Source of the DNA: Parabacteroides acidifaciens
GTDB lineage: Bacteria; Bacteroidota; Bacteroidia; Bacteroidales; Tannerellaceae
Length of the DNA: 64,000 nucleotides
Assembly: GCF_003363715.1 (NCBI RefSeq)
Contig: NZ_QREV01000008.1
Location: forward strand, 45,463-109,462
Reading direction: 5' to 3'
In this document: in pieces, positions 46,690 to 53,351 of the stretch
How positions within the stretch are numbered: position 1 is the first letter of the stretch
Layout of the letters: each line of letters starts with the position of its first letter
Translations under genes and position numbers: made by a program
The notes under the pieces: model-generated
Told to the model about the DNA's origin: nothing
Database searches by the model: none
Seen by the model: the letters and a program-made list of their open reading frames with translations, nothing else

Positions 46690-46989
46690 ATGAATATGGA
46701 AATAGTATCTATCGAGAAAAAGACTTTCGAGATGATGGTGGCGGCATTCGGCGCACTCTCGGAGAAGGTCGCCGCCCTGAGGCGCAAAAGCGACACGGGG
46801 CGCATGGAAAGATGGCTCACGGGCGAGGAGGTCTGCGGGCAGTTGAGAATAAGCCCGCGCACGTTGCAGACGCTGCGTGACAGGCGGCTTATCGGCTACT
46901 CGCAGATAAACCGCAGGTTCTATTACAAGCCAGAGGAGGTGAAGCGGCTGATACCGCTTGTCGGCACGCTCTATCCGCACGGCAGATGA
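46690..46989 (+). CDS. Small HTH regulator 1
   Basis: 99 residues from ATG 46690 (MNMEIVSIEKKTFEMMVAAFGAL). A helical start precedes a MerR/Xis-like HTH (WLTGEEVCGQLRISPRTLQTLRDRRLIGYSQINRRFYYKPEEVKRLI). It is transcribed away from the excision operon. The same fold as xis2c/xis2d suggests a further recombination directionality factor or a regulator. Confidence 0.78.
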   Translation: MNMEIVSIEKKTFEMMVAAFGALSEKVAALRRKSDTGRMERWLTGEEVCGQLRISPRTLQTLRDRRLIGYSQINRRFYYKPEEVKRLIPLVGTLYPHGR

Positions 46990-47003
46990 TTTGATTTATT
47001 CAC

Positions 47004-47020
47004 CCACTGAATCCGAAGTT
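47004..47020 (+). promoter_or_regulatory. Start-codon box, copy 8 (HTH regulator 2)
   Basis: CCACTGAATCCGAAGTT immediately before ATG 47021; three differences from CCACTAAATCCAAAGTA. Confidence 0.5.
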
Positions 47021-47326
47021 ATGATGAACGAGAACAACGATGTTTTTACGATGGAAGACGAGCCGATAGCCTCTGTGGTGCAGGATATGCGCAAAGGCTC
47101 GAAATGGCTGTCCGCATTTCTGGAAAGCTACCGTCCTCCGCTGGACGGGGAACGTTACCTGACGGACGGCGAGGTGTCGGAACTGCTCCGTGTGAGCCGG
47201 CGCACCTTGCAGGAATACCGCAACAACCGCGTGTTGCCCTTCATACTTTTGGGAGGGAAGGTGCTTTACCCGGAAACGGGGCTGCGCGGGGTACTGGAAG
47301 CGAACTACCGCAAGCCGCTGGAGTGA
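47021..47326 (+). CDS. Small HTH regulator 2
   Basis: 101 residues from ATG 47021 (MMNENNDVFTMEDEPIASVVQDM); the frame extends back over regulator 1, but the start box fixes this start. HTH: YLTDGEVSELLRVSRRTLQEYRNNRVLPFILLGGKVLYPE. It is paralogous to regulator 1 and downstream in the same unit, and is followed by a strong hairpin terminator. Confidence 0.78.
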   Translation: MMNENNDVFTMEDEPIASVVQDMRKGSKWLSAFLESYRPPLDGERYLTDGEVSELLRVSRRTLQEYRNNRVLPFILLGGKVLYPETGLRGVLEANYRKPLE

Positions 47327-47341
47327 GGCGGTTTCATGAAA

Positions 47342-47383
47342 AAGTAAACGGGTGACACCTTTTGTGGTGCTACCCGTTTACTT
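47342..47383. terminator. Perfect 12-bp hairpin terminator
   Basis: AAGTAAACGGGT (47342-47353) and its exact complement (47372-47383), with a small inner CACC/GGTG stem. It lies between regulator 2 and the convergent RhuM-like gene and probably serves both. Confidence 0.75.
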
Positions 47384-47403
47384 GTCTTATGGGGTATGTG
47401 CAA

Positions 47404-47766
47404 TCAGCAATACCCGGCTTTTCCGTTCTGTATGAACATCACGTATGTCTGCCGTTTCTCTTGTGAGAGTGCCTTTCCCACCAGCCATGTGCGGAACAGG
47501 TGGGTGTTGTAGGTATTCACCCTGAAAGCGACCGGGATGATGATTTCAAGGGCGTACACGTCCGCGTGCAGCCCGTTTTCAAGCTGCATGTAGCGGCACA
47601 CCTCGTAGTCGTTCAGCACGTCCGACTTGCGGACGGCTCTGATGGCGGCGTTCACTGCCGGGACGGTCGTATGGAACAATCCGGCTATTTCGGTGGCGGT
47701 CATCCACACGTCGTTACCGGTTACGCTGACTGCCTTGTCCTCGATGATGATTGTGTCACGTTTCAT
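47404..47766 (-). CDS. Short RhuM-N-terminal-like DNA-binding protein
   Basis: 120 residues from ATG 47766; the frame back to 48042 only shadows the integrase. The order VWMTATEIAGLFHTTVPAVNAAIRA ... EIIIPVAFRVNTYNTHLFRTWLVGKAL parallels the N-terminal half of RhuM proteins, as in the Fic fusion at 53.3-54.4 kb (VWLTQAQMGDLFQ ... VIISVGYRVKSKRGTQFRIWANKIL). No toxin domain is attached. It is 11 bases after int and probably co-transcribed with it. Confidence 0.65.
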   Translation of the reverse strand: MKRDTIIIEDKAVSVTGNDVWMTATEIAGLFHTTVPAVNAAIRAVRKSDVLNDYEVCRYMQLENGLHADVYALEIIIPVAFRVNTYNTHLFRTWLVGKALSQEKRQTYVMFIQNGKAGYC

Positions 47767-47777
47767 GGCTTTTCTTT

Positions 47778-49013
47778 TTAGATGGTGCAACCTGCAAATT
47801 CCTCGACGCCGTTCAATCTTGCGGCAAGGTTCTCCATGTCCTGATTGAGCTTCTCTTTGGTTATCTTTGCGTAAATCTGCGTCGTCTTTATGCTCTTGTG
47901 TCCGAGCATGGAGCTGACCGTTTCGATGGGAACACCGTTGGAGAGGAATATCGTCGTGGCTGCCGTGTGGCGGCTCTGATGCCACGTGATATGCTTGGTG
48001 ATGCCGCAACGCTTGGCGACGGCACGGATACCGGCAAGGCACGTGTTATAATGCGGAACGGGAAATATCCTGCCGTCCCCGCACAGTCCCCGGTATTTGC
48101 CGATTATGCGGTTGGCGATGTCGAGCAGGCGGATGTTGGACACCACGCCCGTTTTCTGGCGGTTGATGTTTATCCACTCGTGTTCGTCGAAGTAGGTGCG
48201 GATATTCTCTTCCGTAAGGTTGCGCATATCCGCGAACGACAGCCCCGTGAAGGCGCAGAACAGGTAGAGGTCGCGGTACAATTCCTGTTTGGCGTTTTTC
48301 AGTTTCCCCTCCATCAGCAGGCGGATCTCATCTTTGGTCAGGAAACTGCGTGTTGTTTCCTCCTTCTTGATTTCATACTCGCGGAACGGGTCGCGCGTCA
48401 GCCACTCGTTGTTGATGGCGATGAATACCATCGTCCGTAACGGGCAGACGTACAGCCACACGGTATTGGTGCAGCAGTGCTTGTCCGTGCGCAGGAACAT
48501 CTCGAAGTCGGAGATGAAAGCCGGGGTAAGCTCTTTTAGGGCGATGTCCTTCACATGGTAGCGGATGTCGAGGAACTCTTGCATGTGCTTGTAAACGGTG
48601 CGGTACTTCAGCAGCGTGCCTTTGGCTTTCATGCCTGCCTCCACCTGCTTCTCGTAGTCCTCGTTGTGCTGGCGGAACACCTGCATCAGCGTGTGGTAGC
48701 GGTGTTCCAGTCCGAGAAAGGCGTTCTTCACCTTCTCCGCCGTGACGAAGTTGTCACGCTCCATGATTTCCTGATAATGCCTGTTGATGCGTACCCGCAT
48801 CTTGTCAAGCATACGGTTCGTTTCGAGTGCCGCCGTGCTTCTGCCCGTGACACGTCCACCTTTGGTGTCCCACAGTTTCGGATCGACAGTCAGTTTGCAG
48901 CTGAACTGTGTCTGGCTGCCGTCCACCGTGATGCGTCCCATGACGGGAACTGTCCCGTCCTTTTTCACTACCTGACGCTTGAGGTAGTAGATTACTGAAA
49001 ATGTACTCTTCAT
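47778..49013 (-). CDS. int: IntDOT-type tyrosine integrase
   Basis: 411 residues from ATG 49013 (MKSTFSVIYYLKRQVVKKDG), the same length as IntDOT; the longer frame to 49091 is unsupported. Arm-binding N-terminus, SAM-like core-binding domain, then the catalytic domain. The normal Arg I position reads FTGLSFADMR (Ser instead of Arg), the known IntDOT peculiarity; HQSRHTAATTIF gives His-X-X-Arg near 340, and GHKSIKTTQIYAKI the His and the nucleophilic Tyr near 380. It carries out integration and, with Exc and Xis proteins, excision. A TAATTTTG box lies at 49034-49041. Confidence 0.94.
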   Translation of the reverse strand: MKSTFSVIYYLKRQVVKKDGTVPVMGRITVDGSQTQFSCKLTVDPKLWDTKGGRVTGRSTAALETNRMLDKMRVRINRHYQEIMERDNFVTAEKVKNAFLGLEHRYHTLMQVFRQHNEDYEKQVEAGMKAKGTLLKYRTVYKHMQEFLDIRYHVKDIALKELTPAFISDFEMFLRTDKHCCTNTVWLYVCPLRTMVFIAINNEWLTRDPFREYEIKKEETTRSFLTKDEIRLLMEGKLKNAKQELYRDLYLFCAFTGLSFADMRNLTEENIRTYFDEHEWININRQKTGVVSNIRLLDIANRIIGKYRGLCGDGRIFPVPHYNTCLAGIRAVAKRCGITKHITWHQSRHTAATTIFLSNGVPIETVSSMLGHKSIKTTQIYAKITKEKLNQDMENLAARLNGVEEFAGCTI

Positions 49014-49332
49014 TGTCCTTAATTTTTGGGTTTCAAAATTAGTTGGTGAAGAGTCCGGTGTTGGTACGCAAAACGGGGAGGAACGGCGCAATCTTTTTCC
49101 GTAACCTGATTTTTCGCATGAGTTATGGATAACTCACTATTCCTTAGAGCCTTGTTTCGCTATTCGTACCCGTTTGTCGCATTTTCGGGCATGGTTACGA
49201 ACAAGTAACGTAGCGGCGTCAGGATTTGGCTTCGGCAGGGATTGTAATGGCTTCACGGATTATCGCCACTTCAACCAAAACCCTTGTAACTCAATTCTAT
49301 CACTATATCTTTCCGCATTTCACTTTTTTGTA

Positions 49333-49342
49333 GTAACTTTGC
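49333..49342 (+). other. Candidate right end of the ICE: GTAACTTTGC
   Basis: GTAACTTTGC fits the IntDOT target form GTANNTTTGC and lies about 320 bases beyond the integrase start, as in CTnDOT attL/attR. TTTGCAT (49338-49344) repeats at 5918-5924. The same bases read as a -7 box (TAACTTTG) for the serine recombinase that starts at 49356-49365, so they may serve both roles. Confidence 0.55.
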
Positions 49343-49364
49343 ATCATAAAAAATAATGTTTTTT

Positions 49365-49997
49365 ATGAAAACAGCGGTAATATATGCACGGGTATCAAGT
49401 GTAACAGACAGGCAGAGTACAGAGCGTCAAGTAAATGACTTAAAAAAGTATGCGGAATTTGCAGAACTTCAAATAACAAATATCTTTGAAGAGAAAGTTA
49501 GTGGGGCTAAACGAAATGAAGAACGTCCTGTCTTAACCGAATGTTTAGATTTCTGTATTGCTAACAAAGTTGATATACTTTTAACTAGTGAACTATCACG
49601 TTTAGGGCGCAATTCATTTGAAGTACTTGAGACTGTTAAAAGACTGATTGATGCCAAGGTGAATCTATACATACAAAAAGAACAATTTTTATTATTGGAT
49701 AATGAAGGGAAACCATCAACCTTTGCTCCAGTAATGATTGCTACACTTTCAACCTGTGCAGAACTTGAAAGAGAAAATATAAAATTTCGTCTCAACTCTG
49801 GAAGAGCACAATATATAGAGCATGGCGGCAAACTCGGAAGAAAAGCAGGTTCCTTCAAGACAATGGAACAGAAAAAAGAAGAGTATAAAAAAGTGATAAG
49901 TAACTTGAGAGCTGGAAAATCAATACGGGATGTTGCAAAACTAAATGATGTTAGCGTTAGTACAGTTCAAAGACTAAAAAAAGAATTTAACTTATAA
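49365..49997 (+). CDS. Small serine recombinase (resolvase/invertase type)
   Basis: About 210 residues (ATG 49365; ATG 49356 is also possible). Resolvase domain: VIYARVSSVTDRQSTERQ with the catalytic Ser in ARVSS, ELSRLGRNSFEVLE, and AELERENIKFRLNSGRAQ; then a short C-terminal HTH (SIRDVAKLNDVSVSTVQRLKKEFNL). It resembles DNA invertases and resolvases rather than integrases. AT-rich, outside the ICE end, and followed by a clean terminator. Confidence 0.88.
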   Translation: MKTAVIYARVSSVTDRQSTERQVNDLKKYAEFAELQITNIFEEKVSGAKRNEERPVLTECLDFCIANKVDILLTSELSRLGRNSFEVLETVKRLIDAKVNLYIQKEQFLLLDNEGKPSTFAPVMIATLSTCAELERENIKFRLNSGRAQYIEHGGKLGRKAGSFKTMEQKKEEYKKVISNLRAGKSIRDVAKLNDVSVSTVQRLKKEFNL

Positions 49998-50018
49998 GCC
50001 TCATTTTGAGGCTTTTTC
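49998..50018 (+). terminator. Terminator of the small serine recombinase
   Basis: GCCTC, loop ATTTT, GAGGC, followed by TTTTTCTTT, directly after the stop codon. The stretch 50019-50275 has no gene; it is AT-rich and could hold an origin for the initiator-like gene downstream. Confidence 0.75.
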
Positions 50019-50275
50019 TTTATCTATTAGCCACGTTTGATTCCTTTTTCGCAATTAAGCCTCAACCTTACATACAAAATATTACAGATCAACCTATTAC
50101 ATAGAACCTCGCACTCCTATATTTAAGAAAAAATGACGTATAGTAAGCGTAAGACACGGCTTGGCATGCAAAATTTATGCTGCAAAACATATAAAATTAC
50201 ATTAAACTATTCTTTCTTTTCTATCTTCTGCGACTATTTATATATATAATAAAAGATTAAAATATATAAATTACA

Positions 50276-50470
50276 ATGAGAACTGTTAGAAATTTAAGCC
50301 CAATGACAAAGGGTAAAATCAGCAATGCCATGAAAAGCAAAACGAAAAGCGAAGAAACACGTCAAAAAATCAGCACAGCCATGAAGAAATATTGGTCAAC
50401 TATTCCAACAGCAAATCCAGAAATTAAACAAAAGAATAATAAGCCTTCAACAGAAATTCCAACACTATGA
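50276..50470 (+). CDS. 64-residue NUMOD3-like DNA-binding peptide
   Basis: The stretch MTKGKISNAMKSKTKSEE and ETRQKISTAMKKYWSTIP carries two tandem copies of the NUMOD3-type motif (S.ETR.KIS.AMK) usually found next to homing endonuclease domains. There is no nuclease domain here. The stop overlaps the next start (ATGA). Likely an accessory DNA-binding protein of the replication initiator; low-complexity lysine content makes the assignment moderate. Confidence 0.6.
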   Translation: MRTVRNLSPMTKGKISNAMKSKTKSEETRQKISTAMKKYWSTIPTANPEIKQKNNKPSTEIPTL

Positions 50471-51342
50471 GACCATTTTACAACATAGGTATAGATAAAT
50501 TGACATTATGCTATACCATTGAGGAAAACTCAATACTGCATGACATTAACAATGAAGATCAAGAGATTGATATGGGGGATTTTAAGCTTAAAAGGATAGA
50601 GAGCGGACACTTTAAAAATTCCTTTTTAATACTGTCGCTATGGGATGCTCCCGATGGGAATGGTTTAACATGGCAAGTTTATGGTACTCTAAAATTTAAC
50701 CGTTTTACCGACAAAGACGAAAAATGCAAATTAGCGTGGTTATATTTTGACAATCACACGTTGTACAAACAGGTTTATCCAAATGTTAGCTCGATAATAT
50801 ATGGGGAATACATATCCGTCCTCCTTGGCTTAGAGCTCCATAATATTACGGAGATAGAGATTTATATAGATACAAGTAGTAATGCCCCAAGGACCATCAA
50901 AAAAATGATACGCAACAATAGCATAGAAACCATTTTTAATGGTAATGTGTTGGAACGCAAAGAGAAACAACCAAAATTAGGATATTACCACACGGGAAAC
51001 CTTAATAGATATACAGATCTAACCATATACATAAAACAGCAAGACAAAGAAGGTTTTATGATGAAAGCGTACGATAAATTAACAGAAATTCAAGAAGATA
51101 GCCACAAAAACTACATTTTAACATGGCATAGAAGAAATACTAATCAACCTTTGTTTCGTGTTGAATTAAGTTTGAAGCATCGTCATTTAAAAGACTACAT
51201 CAATTCAAATAGCATAGAACTATCTCACAACCTATTCACGGTTAAAGAGTTCTTGTTTAATTGTTTTTTGCATTTCGCCGATCGCTTAATTCGATTTCGA
51301 GAGCAAAACGGGAAAGTACATTCTGCTCTTGAATTTATTTAA
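50467..51342 (+). CDS. Putative rolling-circle/filamentous-phage-type replication initiator
   Basis: 291 residues. No exact family is certain. The order IGIDKLTLCYTI (start), ITEIEIYIDTSSNAP, TDLTIYIKQ, FMMKAYDKLTEIQ, then FRVELSLKHRHLKDYIN...HNLF resembles Rep_trans and filamentous-phage gene II (Phage_CRI) initiators, where a Tyr in a basic-aromatic segment and an RxE(L/A)xxK strand are conserved. Coupled to the NUMOD3 peptide. The neighbouring recombinase suggests a small integrated replicon. It could instead be a domesticated gene. Confidence 0.5.
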   Translation: MRPFYNIGIDKLTLCYTIEENSILHDINNEDQEIDMGDFKLKRIESGHFKNSFLILSLWDAPDGNGLTWQVYGTLKFNRFTDKDEKCKLAWLYFDNHTLYKQVYPNVSSIIYGEYISVLLGLELHNITEIEIYIDTSSNAPRTIKKMIRNNSIETIFNGNVLERKEKQPKLGYYHTGNLNRYTDLTIYIKQQDKEGFMMKAYDKLTEIQEDSHKNYILTWHRRNTNQPLFRVELSLKHRHLKDYINSNSIELSHNLFTVKEFLFNCFLHFADRLIRFREQNGKVHSALEFI

Positions 51343-51349
51343 ACTCACT

Positions 51350-51390
51350 TCTGAGAACCCCTATAACAAAGGGGGTTCCCAGAGGCTTTT
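51350..51390 (+). terminator. Terminator after the initiator-like gene
   Basis: TCTGAGAACCCC (51350-51361) pairs with 51372-51383 with one mismatch; GGCTTTTTT follows. It is eight bases past the stop codon. Confidence 0.75.
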
Positions 51391-51442
51391 TTATTAGATA
51401 ACACATTGTTTCACAAGTAGAAAGCACGAATAAAAAGCTACT

Positions 51443-51589
51443 CTATTTTTTAACCTTTCTCAATACTATAAAATAACAATGTCGTTTTCTTGCATGAATA
51501 GTTGATTTATAAGTATTTACAAGCATATTTTTTGAAAGGCAAATAAAAATGTCCTCAACATTGACCCCCAGTCGTATTGCCTCATCCAT
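51443..51589 (-). CDS. Possible 48-residue reading frame
   Basis: ATG 51589 opens MDEAIRLGVNVEDIFICL...TIHARKRHCYFIVLRKVKK. The same frame is open without a start back to about 51671 (VKIRDSNYAGKQIWVHKYI), so it may be the tail of a longer decayed gene, perhaps continuing the HTH remnant upstream. Product unknown. Confidence 0.3.
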   Translation of the reverse strand: MDEAIRLGVNVEDIFICLSKNMLVNTYKSTIHARKRHCYFIVLRKVKK

Positions 51590-51665
51590 GATGTACTTAT
51601 GTACCCAAATTTGCTTTCCAGCATAATTGCTATCCCGTATCTTTACTATACATATCGCTTTATGT

Positions 51666-51817
51666 TTAGTATTTTATCTTCTCAACGATAGAGGCTTTAC
51701 GAGCCTTAGAAGCGCTTACATTGAGCTTTTTTAGATGTGCCTTAATAGAAGAAACAGAACATTCATTTTTTTTGCGTTTTCTTCCAAGGCTAAACCTTTG
51801 TAATACCTTATAGCCAT
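51666..51817 (-). pseudogene. Frameshifted HTH regulator remnant
   Basis: ATG 51817 reads MAIRYYKGLALEENAKKMN, then shifts at a run of eight A residues on the coding strand. The following frame gives CSVSSIKAHLKKLNVSASK and KARKASIVEKIKY before the stop. Joined, they form a LuxR/sigma-like HTH (GLALEENA...VSVSSIKAHLKKL). The upstream frame LRNLRTLHN also fits. A one-base slip in the A-run is the simplest explanation; a programmed shift or sequencing error is possible. Confidence 0.6.
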
Positions 51818-51828
51818 ATTATGCAGGG

Positions 51829-51867
51829 TGCGTAAATTACGCAGGGTTAATCAGTGCCGATTAACCC
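51829..51867. repeat. Two adjacent palindromes upstream of the HTH remnant
   Basis: TGCGTAAATTACGCA (51829-51843) is a near-perfect palindrome. GGGTTAATC (51844-51852) pairs with GATTAACCC (51859-51867) across a six-base loop. The second could end transcription of the lipoprotein gene; the first may be an operator. Confidence 0.6.
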
Positions 51868-51886
51868 CACTATATATACAAAAAAT

Positions 51887-52324
51887 TTAATTAACTCTTT
51901 TGTATGTTTCTTTTAGCACACATGGGACAAGTTCCCAATTCCCATTTAAATATTCAGCTTCTTGACTAATTATCAATGTGTTATCTTTCAATTCAATCGT
52001 AGCTTTTAGCGGAATAGGCAATATATCGGACGTTATTGTTAAGGCAATCCCAGATAACTTCCACTTACCGCCACCTATATCACTAACTCCACACGGGCGA
52101 TGATCCGAATATGTTCCATTTGATTCAAATTCCACATACCCTTCAAACTCGCATTTCTCATAATCTTCTGCCATTTCTTTTGGCGAAACGCTTGTTAATT
52201 GCCATTTTCCTACGATTGAAGAATCCCCTGTATTATTCCCTTCATCATCATCACCACAGCTAAGTAGTGAAAAGGAACTAATAAAACATGCAAGAATGAA
52301 ATAAAGGTTAAGATACTTTTTCAT
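51887..52324 (-). CDS. Lipocalin-like lipoprotein
   Basis: 145 residues. Lipobox in FISSFSLLSC, then GDDDEGNNTGDSSIVGKWQLTSV, the usual opening of Bacteroidetes lipocalin-like (DUF5004-type) lipoproteins, followed by beta strands (GYVEFESNGTYSDHR ... LKDNTLIISQEAEYLNGNWELV). Expected at the outer membrane; no ligand known. It is 11 bases downstream of the barrel gene, probably one operon. Confidence 0.75.
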   Translation of the reverse strand: MKKYLNLYFILACFISSFSLLSCGDDDEGNNTGDSSIVGKWQLTSVSPKEMAEDYEKCEFEGYVEFESNGTYSDHRPCGVSDIGGGKWKLSGIALTITSDILPIPLKATIELKDNTLIISQEAEYLNGNWELVPCVLKETYKRVN

Positions 52325-52335
52325 ATTATTATAAT

Positions 52336-52896
52336 TTAGAATTTATATGCAGCATTAACACCAAATACAACTTGATCAAAATCAGAGACAAATTGATATT
52401 TTAGCTCAAACCCTAAATCTAAGTTAGGTAAAACAGGATATTGAATACCTGCACCTAAGTTCGCTCCAAATTTAGTCATATTACCAGAGTCACCTTCCAT
52501 ATCATCCAACTCTTTGTCATAATCAGGGTAATAATTACTCCAATCATCATCTATATCAACATCTCCACTTCCTGCACCTGTTGATCCTAATAATGTTAGA
52601 CCAACAAGAGGATAAATCTTTAGCCCTTCAACACTTTTAATGTCAAATAGATAATGTCCATTTACATTAGCACTCCATAATCCAACGCCATCTCTTTTAA
52701 GGAAATAGTCGAAACCAGGTGCAATTCTAATAGCATCCGTAACGTTGTACTTAAACTCTGCTCCAATTTTGAAAGCTTTATGAAAGCTTCCAGAGCCATA
52801 ACCCAAATTTACACTTGCTGCCTTTTCTCCTTTCTGAGCAAAGGCAGAACTAAAAGCCATTAGTACAGCAAATAGCATTAAAGTACATCTTTTCAT
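52336..52896 (-). CDS. Outer-membrane beta-barrel protein
   Basis: 186 residues from ATG 52896: signal peptide MKRCTLMLFAVLMAFSSAFAQ, then alternating strands (AASVNLGYGSGS, FKIGAEFKYNVTDAIRIAPGFDYFL, FGANLGAGIQYPVLPNLDLGFELKYQ) ending in ...FGVNAAYKF with a terminal Phe, the barrel-assembly signal. An OmpX/opacity-like eight-stranded barrel is likely. The frame to 53007 is not used: the promoter lies at 52931-52962. Confidence 0.82.
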   Translation of the reverse strand: MKRCTLMLFAVLMAFSSAFAQKGEKAASVNLGYGSGSFHKAFKIGAEFKYNVTDAIRIAPGFDYFLKRDGVGLWSANVNGHYLFDIKSVEGLKIYPLVGLTLLGSTGAGSGDVDIDDDWSNYYPDYDKELDDMEGDSGNMTKFGANLGAGIQYPVLPNLDLGFELKYQFVSDFDQVVFGVNAAYKF

Positions 52897-52930
52897 ATCA
52901 TATAACTTTTTAAAAATTAATATTTCGCTG

Positions 52931-52962
52931 CAAAGATAAACACTCACGGATACGTGGGCAAA
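52931..52962 (-). promoter_or_regulatory. Promoter of the barrel-lipoprotein operon
   Basis: TATCTTTG (52931-52938) and TTTG (52959-52962) on the minus strand, 20 bases apart. Predicted start about 52924. Confidence 0.7.
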
Positions 52963-52997
52963 TAAATCGTATATAAATCTTTGTTTTGTAACAAAAA

Positions 52998-53228
52998 ATG
53001 AAAACAAAGATAGAACAGTATGTTATAGATAGAGTAAAAGCTAAGCGGATGGAACAACATATTAGTCAAGTTGTTTTAGCCGATAGCATTAATGTTAGTA
53101 AAGGGTTTGTAGGAAATGTAGAGGTCCCTACGAATGATTACAAGTATAATATAAATCATCTCAACGAAATAGCAAAAGTGTTAAAGTGTTCTATAAAAGA
53201 TTTTTTTCCAGATGAACCATTAGAATGA
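52998..53228 (+). CDS. XRE-family HTH regulator
   Basis: 76 residues, essentially one Cro/C1-type HTH domain (VKAKRMEQHISQVVLADSI, NVSKGFVGNVEVP, HLNEIAKVLKCSIKDFFPDE). Transcribed divergently from the barrel operon, 101 bases apart start to start, so it may control that promoter. It ends convergent to the RhuM-Fic gene. Confidence 0.8.
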   Translation: MKTKIEQYVIDRVKAKRMEQHISQVVLADSINVSKGFVGNVEVPTNDYKYNINHLNEIAKVLKCSIKDFFPDEPLE

Positions 53229-53294
53229 TTTTTTTATGTTAAAGTGCTGATTTATTGTGCTTTAAATTAGGAGTGTGTTAAAATCGGCTGTGTG

Positions 53295-53351
53295 CATGGG
53301 TGGATACTCCGCTTTGTTGTGTTCGTTTAATTGGATTTCTGGTTCCATATT
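53295..53351. repeat. 57-bp direct repeat, copy 1 (downstream of the Fic gene)
   Basis: Identical to 54349-54405 over 57 bases (offset 1054). On the gene strand it encodes MEPEIQLNEHNKAEYPPM, the fusion gene's own N-terminus, starting two bases after its stop codon and followed by HTADFNTLLI and a stop. Confidence 0.9.

Noticed and set aside
47404-48042. 212-residue form of the RhuM-like protein
   Set aside because: Residues upstream of 47766 shadow the integrase gene and have no integrase-independent support.
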